A stretch of DNA of 64,000 nt from Stieleria sp. JC731 (lineage in GTDB: Bacteria > Planctomycetota > Planctomycetia > Pirellulales > Pirellulaceae). Position numbers and translations under genes: made by a program. Shown here one piece after another: positions 60,005-64,000 of this stretch. The stretch is from assembly GCF_020966635.1 (NCBI RefSeq), contig NZ_JAJKFQ010000005.1:1142481-1206480 (forward strand), in the 5' to 3' direction. The notes under the pieces were generated by a model, which searched no databases, was not told where the DNA came from, and was given only the letters and a program-made list of their open reading frames with translations. Numbering within the stretch: position 1 is the first letter of the stretch; every line of letters starts with the position of its first letter.

Positions 60005-61033
60005 ATGTTTGACAATTTGATCTTCTCTGATTCTCGGGTCCGGGAAGAATTCCTGGATCGGTTTGATGAACTTGCCTACGAAGCCAGGGGCGGTGGATTG
60101 GAGGGGCTGGACAGTCTGTCTTATTCGGTTGACGACGCACATCGTGCGATCAATGGATTTCAGGAGCGACGTGATGATTTTGTCCAGCCTGGTCTGGAAG
60201 CAATTATTCGTCGATTTGGACGACCCGCGTATTTCATACAAAATGATGACATTAATACTTCGGAAGCGGCTTCATCCTCGAAAGAAGTTGATGCGATTGT
60301 CAAAGCCGCACGCGGTGCATTGTTACCGAGCATGCCAAGCGTTGGGAGAATCAATCTGCGTAACCATGACAAGAAATGGATTGGGACCGGTTGGCTTGTC
60401 GCAGACGGGGTAATGATCACAAACCGGCATGTGGCGATGGAGTTTGCAAGCGGAGCCGGCAGTCAATGTGCATTTCTTAAAACAGCCCCAGGGCAGGTCG
60501 CTGAAGCATATTTCGACCCCACAAGTGAGCATTGTGTGGCTCGTCAAATTGAATTTCGGATTGGAGCACCATTGTGGATCTCACCGGTCACTGAACCCTA
60601 CGATGTAGCATTCTTATCAGTGGAGGCAATGGCTACAGACGGGAAAAACGCAAGCCATGCTCCTATCCATTTGATGTGCGCAAAAGACTACGGTTCTCTG
60701 TGCGATGGACGCTGGCTAGCCGTAGTCGGGTATCCAGCCTTCTCAGACAGTTACGCGGCAGTTGATCAACATCGAATTTTCCAACACGTGTACGATGTTA
60801 AAAGGTTGCAACCGGGGAAGCTAGTTGGAACGCCCGAATTCGATCGGATGCGCCATGATGCGACTACGCTTGGTGGCAACTCAGGATCCGTCGTCTTGGA
60901 TTTAACTTCTGGCTATGCGGTCGGACTGCATTTTGGTGGGAAACCAGGGTGCTTCAATTTGAGCGTTCCTGCTCCAATCGTAAAGCGTCTCTTGCATCAG
61001 CATGTGCTGAATCGAATCGAGGATCAACAATGA
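60005..61033 (+). CDS. Trypsin-like serine peptidase
   Basis: A 342-residue protein without a signal peptide. The chymotrypsin-fold domain starts at about residue 110 with MPSVGRINLRNHDKKWIGTG. All three catalytic residues are visible: His142 (ITNRHVAMEFASG), Asp200 (EPYDVAFLSVEAM) and Ser293 (TLGGNSGSVVLDL). The N-terminal 85 residues (SDSRVREEFLDRFDELAYEA ... GLEAIIRRFGRPAYF) are helical and resemble the leader found in other planctomycete and myxobacterial peptidases of this type, whose function is unknown. The stop overlaps the next start (ATGA), so this peptidase and the following EAD-trypsin are made together. Likely acts inside the cell. Confidence 0.9.
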   Translation: MFDNLIFSDSRVREEFLDRFDELAYEARGGGLEGLDSLSYSVDDAHRAINGFQERRDDFVQPGLEAIIRRFGRPAYFIQNDDINTSEAASSSKEVDAIVKAARGALLPSMPSVGRINLRNHDKKWIGTGWLVADGVMITNRHVAMEFASGAGSQCAFLKTAPGQVAEAYFDPTSEHCVARQIEFRIGAPLWISPVTEPYDVAFLSVEAMATDGKNASHAPIHLMCAKDYGSLCDGRWLAVVGYPAFSDSYAAVDQHRIFQHVYDVKRLQPGKLVGTPEFDRMRHDATTLGGNSGSVVLDLTSGYAVGLHFGGKPGCFNLSVPAPIVKRLLHQHVLNRIEDQQ

Positions 61034-63252
61034 GTGGCTATCAGAGTGAATGGTGGAGTCAGCCTACGATTGCTTGGCAGGATCCCGAGCCACAGTTGTT
61101 TCTAGATGTGTTTTCTGATGCATACGACGAAATGCGGTGTCTGGTGAATGTGGCGAATCGTTGCGGTTTACCAACGAAGAAGCTCCGTATATATGAGATG
61201 CGAGCAGAGGATTCTGCAAAAGATGTTGTAGACATCGCAGCTAAGAAGGGTTTGCTTGGGCATTTAATTAGCGTTTGCTTGGGTGATCAAGATATTGCGG
61301 CATCTCATAAGCGAATTCTTGATTTGACTGAAGGGAAGCTCAGGCCATACGTTGCAGTTGCGAGGATCGTCACCAGAGATTTGAGCAAGGTCGATGAGCA
61401 GGATGCGGTGCTAATTGCATCGCTTGGTTCCGAGATTGCATCGGTGGATTCCGATTCAGCAGTTTCAGGTTGTCAGGGAATTATTGAAAAAGGACGTGGG
61501 TTTGGTGATCCGCTGTCACACATTGTTGCTCTGATCAAGCTATTCCGCTGCACCGCATTGGTGCAGTCTGAAAGTGGAAAGGGTACCGGATTTCTTGTGG
61601 GGAATCGCCATTTGCTGACTTGCGGTCACGTGGTAGGCGTCACGGAGCAGAATTCGCGATTTGGAGCAAAGGTTGACGTGACATTCGACTTCTTTGCCGG
61701 TGGAACGCGAGCGATTGGAGAACGAGGTACAAAGCTGAGTGGTCGCATCGTCCATTCGAGTCCACCGACGACGGAAGAGGTTTGCGGCTATAGTGATTTG
61801 GATTGGGAGTCAGAATTGACTCATCTCGACTTCGCGTTGATCGAGTTGGATCGTGAAATTGGCGCTGAGCCTTTAGGTCCTGGTTTTGGTGTGGAAATTC
61901 AAGACAAGGCCTGTAGTCGTCGCGGGTTTCTGTCAATCTCAACGAACCCCGTTGATGTGAATTCTTTAGATATGCTCGTGGTTTCTCAGCATCCCGTTGG
62001 TTTGCCATTGTGCTTCTGCGAAGCAACTTACGGATTCCAGTTGAACACCAATAGCACTCGCCTTCGATATTGCACCAATACGCTGGAGGGCTCGTCAGGG
62101 GCGCCGGTTATTGACATCCATGGTCGGCTCGTAGCCATGCACCACTACTTTGCTTCGAAGCGTCCGGTGTGCCAAGGTATTCCAATTTCGGCGATCGCCG
62201 TTGCCTTGCAAGACAAATTCAGCGATTTGGTGAGGTCTCCAAAGAATAGTGATGCAAGTGCTCATGATCCTATCGAGCTAGGCGTTGCGACATCGGAATC
62301 AGACGGGAAATACGAAGTTCCCATATCAAATCAATCTGCTGAAGAACACGATGGAGCAGCGTTTTTAATCAAAACCGTCGACGAGGTCGAACGTTTGTTA
62401 AACGAGCACGAGCGAGTTTGTGCTGTGCTGCGAGGTTTTCTTCCCGACGTTGTTTTGGAAGAGGATGAGTGCCTCCGATTAAGTGATCGTATTCGTGGAT
62501 CAATGTTCCAGCTTCACGTTCTATTGAAGTCGTTGCGTGATGGTCTGTTGCAGCGGGGGCTACCGATTGAGTTCGAGGACGATGAATTTGACGTGTTTGA
62601 TCATGTTATTGGAGGTCTAGTAGTTCTAGGAATCAGTAGGGCTTGGATTGAGCAAACCCGCGAGATGCGGTCTGAATTCGGATTTCCACTTGTAAATATC
62701 GACCTCGAAGCGTCTGAGTTAACTGCGTTTGACTTTAGGTCTGACTCTAAAGCGAACCTCTTGGCAATTGCGACGAAAGTGTTGATCGATTCAGCGACGC
62801 GTATCTCCGACGTTTTTCGCGAAGCCAGTTCAGATGGCGATTCGAGTCGAGTCTGTCTTGATATACCAGAACGTGGGAAAGGAACCGCCCAGCGTGACCA
62901 GGAGGCAATGTTGAAAACGTTCTTTGTAACCGCGGTATTGCGGCCAAACGAGTATGATAGCGCTCGGCTGAAAGATTCCACGAGATCTGATTACTTGGAT
63001 TATTTGGATTCCAAATTTTCAAGAGTGAGAGAGTTGATGGAGTATGCTCATCACGAAGATGGTGAGCCCTATGTTGGTATCGGAAAGGGGTACCGAAAGA
63101 TCGGCGGGATTCTTGGAAGCCTGCAGATCCCCGACTTGTTTGTGATTTGCCCCGCATCTGGCCCTGATTGCGCGATGTTCGACTTTCCAGTTTTCGTGAT
63201 GAGCTATCTTCACCAGATTCATACGTTCATAGTTAAACAGCGATCCAAGTAG
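61030..63252 (+). CDS. EAD1-like domain plus trypsin-like peptidase plus large C-terminal domain
   Basis: A 740-residue protein; ATG 61030 overlaps the preceding TGA by four bases. Residues 10-95 (FLDVFSDAYDEMRCLVNVAN ... VVDIAAKKGLLGHLISVCLG) fit the effector-associated domain 1 pattern (F..L..A......L.R....., then a second helix pair with 'G.L..LI'), a death-like adaptor that recruits effectors. A trypsin domain follows with His200 (LLTCGHVVG), Asp267 (LTHLDFALIELD) and Ser356 (TLEGSSGAPVID). The last 330 residues have no recognised family; they are acidic and helical (RLSDRIRGSMFQLHVLLKSL) and end in a conserved-looking GIGKGYRKIGGILGSLQIPD. Hand counts of 61201-61260 and 62701-62760 each give 29 G/C in 60, lower than most neighbouring genes, a hint of separate origin. 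Confidence 0.85.
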   Translation: MSGYQSEWWSQPTIAWQDPEPQLFLDVFSDAYDEMRCLVNVANRCGLPTKKLRIYEMRAEDSAKDVVDIAAKKGLLGHLISVCLGDQDIAASHKRILDLTEGKLRPYVAVARIVTRDLSKVDEQDAVLIASLGSEIASVDSDSAVSGCQGIIEKGRGFGDPLSHIVALIKLFRCTALVQSESGKGTGFLVGNRHLLTCGHVVGVTEQNSRFGAKVDVTFDFFAGGTRAIGERGTKLSGRIVHSSPPTTEEVCGYSDLDWESELTHLDFALIELDREIGAEPLGPGFGVEIQDKACSRRGFLSISTNPVDVNSLDMLVVSQHPVGLPLCFCEATYGFQLNTNSTRLRYCTNTLEGSSGAPVIDIHGRLVAMHHYFASKRPVCQGIPISAIAVALQDKFSDLVRSPKNSDASAHDPIELGVATSESDGKYEVPISNQSAEEHDGAAFLIKTVDEVERLLNEHERVCAVLRGFLPDVVLEEDECLRLSDRIRGSMFQLHVLLKSLRDGLLQRGLPIEFEDDEFDVFDHVIGGLVVLGISRAWIEQTREMRSEFGFPLVNIDLEASELTAFDFRSDSKANLLAIATKVLIDSATRISDVFREASSDGDSSRVCLDIPERGKGTAQRDQEAMLKTFFVTAVLRPNEYDSARLKDSTRSDYLDYLDSKFSRVRELMEYAHHEDGEPYVGIGKGYRKIGGILGSLQIPDLFVICPASGPDCAMFDFPVFVMSYLHQIHTFIVKQRSK

Positions 63253-63264
63253 GTGCATCAAAGA

Positions 63265-64000
63265 ATGGGATTTTCTGTTTTTTCACCCAGTCTCGAAAAA
63301 GTCTTCAAGCTTGAAAAGGTTGAAACGTGGCCAGAGTCGAAGCATCGGTTTCAGCAAGAAACCGTGGAGGCGGTGCAGGCGGCAATCGCAGCAGGGCGAC
63401 CTCTGTTGCTGCGTGGCGAACCGGGAATTGGGAAAAGTCAGGTGGCCCGTGCCGTCGCAGCCTATTTGCAAATTCCTTTCTTTTCCTTCGTCGTCGATGA
63501 ACGTACCGAACGAGATGACTTGCTGTACCGCTTTGATCCCGTCTCGCGGTTGGCGCAAGCACAACTCGCTTCCGTGCGATTTCGACAGCCTGCTGAACGC
63601 GGTGATGCTTTAGAAGGCAAATCGTCCGAAGACGGGATGCCAACGATGACTTGGGATGAGGAAATGGCAGAGAAGCGATTCATTCGTCCCGGGCCTCTGT
63701 GGTGGGCGTTCAATCGCGAGAGTGCAGAACGGCAAGCAGCAGCTTACTTTCGCGACTGTCCACGTCCTGATTCGCTTAAAAATCAGGACGGGCGCAAAGG
63801 ATCGAGTGAACAAGCCGCCGGCTGTTGCAGCTCGGTCGTGTTGATCGACGAAATCGACAAAGCCGATCCGTCGGTGCCGAATGGATTGTTAGAGAGTCTT
63901 GGAAACCATGGGTTCCGCGTGGGATACACCGACGAATTTGTCGAACTGCCTAAGAATGCCTCGCGGCCATTGGTCATTATCACGACCAACGAAGAACGTG
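63265..64000 (+). CDS. MoxR-type AAA+ ATPase of the conflict-system class (3' end outside window)
   Basis: ATG at 63265, 12 bases after the EAD-trypsin stop; the frame stays open to the right edge (245 codons). Walker A GEPGIGKSQVARAVAAYLQI, then the signature DERTERDDLLYRFDPVSRLA and AQ, Walker B SVVLIDEIDKADPSVPNGLL, and sensor 1 LVIITTNEER are all present. The 'RTE..DLL..FD...RL..AQ' block is typical of MoxR proteins in the vWA-MoxR-VMAP type systems, where the ATPase is thought to remodel or gate partner proteins. A Gln/Arg/Asp-rich loop between motifs (63690-63830) includes a CCSS word. Genes for vWA and VMAP-like partners would be expected downstream, beyond the window. Confidence 0.9.
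   Translation, partial: MGFSVFSPSLEKVFKLEKVETWPESKHRFQQETVEAVQAAIAAGRPLLLRGEPGIGKSQVARAVAAYLQIPFFSFVVDERTERDDLLYRFDPVSRLAQAQLASVRFRQPAERGDALEGKSSEDGMPTMTWDEEMAEKRFIRPGPLWWAFNRESAERQAAAYFRDCPRPDSLKNQDGRKGSSEQAAGCCSSVVLIDEIDKADPSVPNGLLESLGNHGFRVGYTDEFVELPKNASRPLVIITTNEER

Overview
The window reads as chromosomal DNA of a planctomycete, most likely a Rhodopirellula-like member of the Pirellulaceae. This rests on the protein families: a DUF1552 protein beside a PSD1-type cytochrome/DUF1587-1592-1588-1585 protein, a formylglycine sulfatase, a DUF1559-type prepilin protein, a PEP-CTERM protein, planctomycete-style dockerin repeats, and a giant adhesin/Rhs gene. No ribosomal RNA or housekeeping operon is present, so the assignment is by family content only.

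Bases 1-34889 are one reading frame of more than 11,600 codons, still open at the left edge. It strings together beta-helix repeats, a LamG domain, bacterial Ig-like domains, 13 CARDB repeats, beta-propellers, about nine cadherin-like/He_PIG repeats, a minor Rhs-like block with a dockerin-like segment, a very long YD-repeat array ending in a canonical RHS core, a variable post-core region, a zinc-metallopeptidase (HEIGHAFGFD) and a terminal dockerin. Unusually, the protein does not end soon after the RHS core.

Bases 34890-55300 are a loosely packed region of ordinary planctomycete genes with long gaps: PEP-CTERM protein, prepilin-like protein, tRNA-Arg(UCU), FemAB/BioF2-like acyltransferase, lipoprotein, TPR protein, sulfatase, a DUF1552/PSD1 operon, an unknown protein and a DUF1330-like protein. 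The gaps hold two tandem repeat arrays (188-bp and 101-bp units), scattered perfect inverted repeats with a TCC or GGA loop, several tiny ORFs with strong Shine-Dalgarno sequences, and a terminator-linked structured element at 35476-35660.

Bases 55365-64000 form a cluster rich in hydrolases: a peptidoglycan-binding/cysteine-peptidase protein, a DUF900 alpha/beta hydrolase, a C39/papain-like protein with an overlapping 72-residue gene, a trypsin-like peptidase, an EAD1-like plus trypsin protein whose start overlaps the previous stop (ATGA), and a MoxR-type AAA+ ATPase cut by the right edge. The MoxR gene has no stop in the window and is easily missed. The EAD-trypsin-MoxR combination matches the NTP-dependent conflict systems described for multicellular-type bacteria, and is the strongest candidate for a novel system here. 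The expected vWA/VMAP partners would lie to the right of the window.
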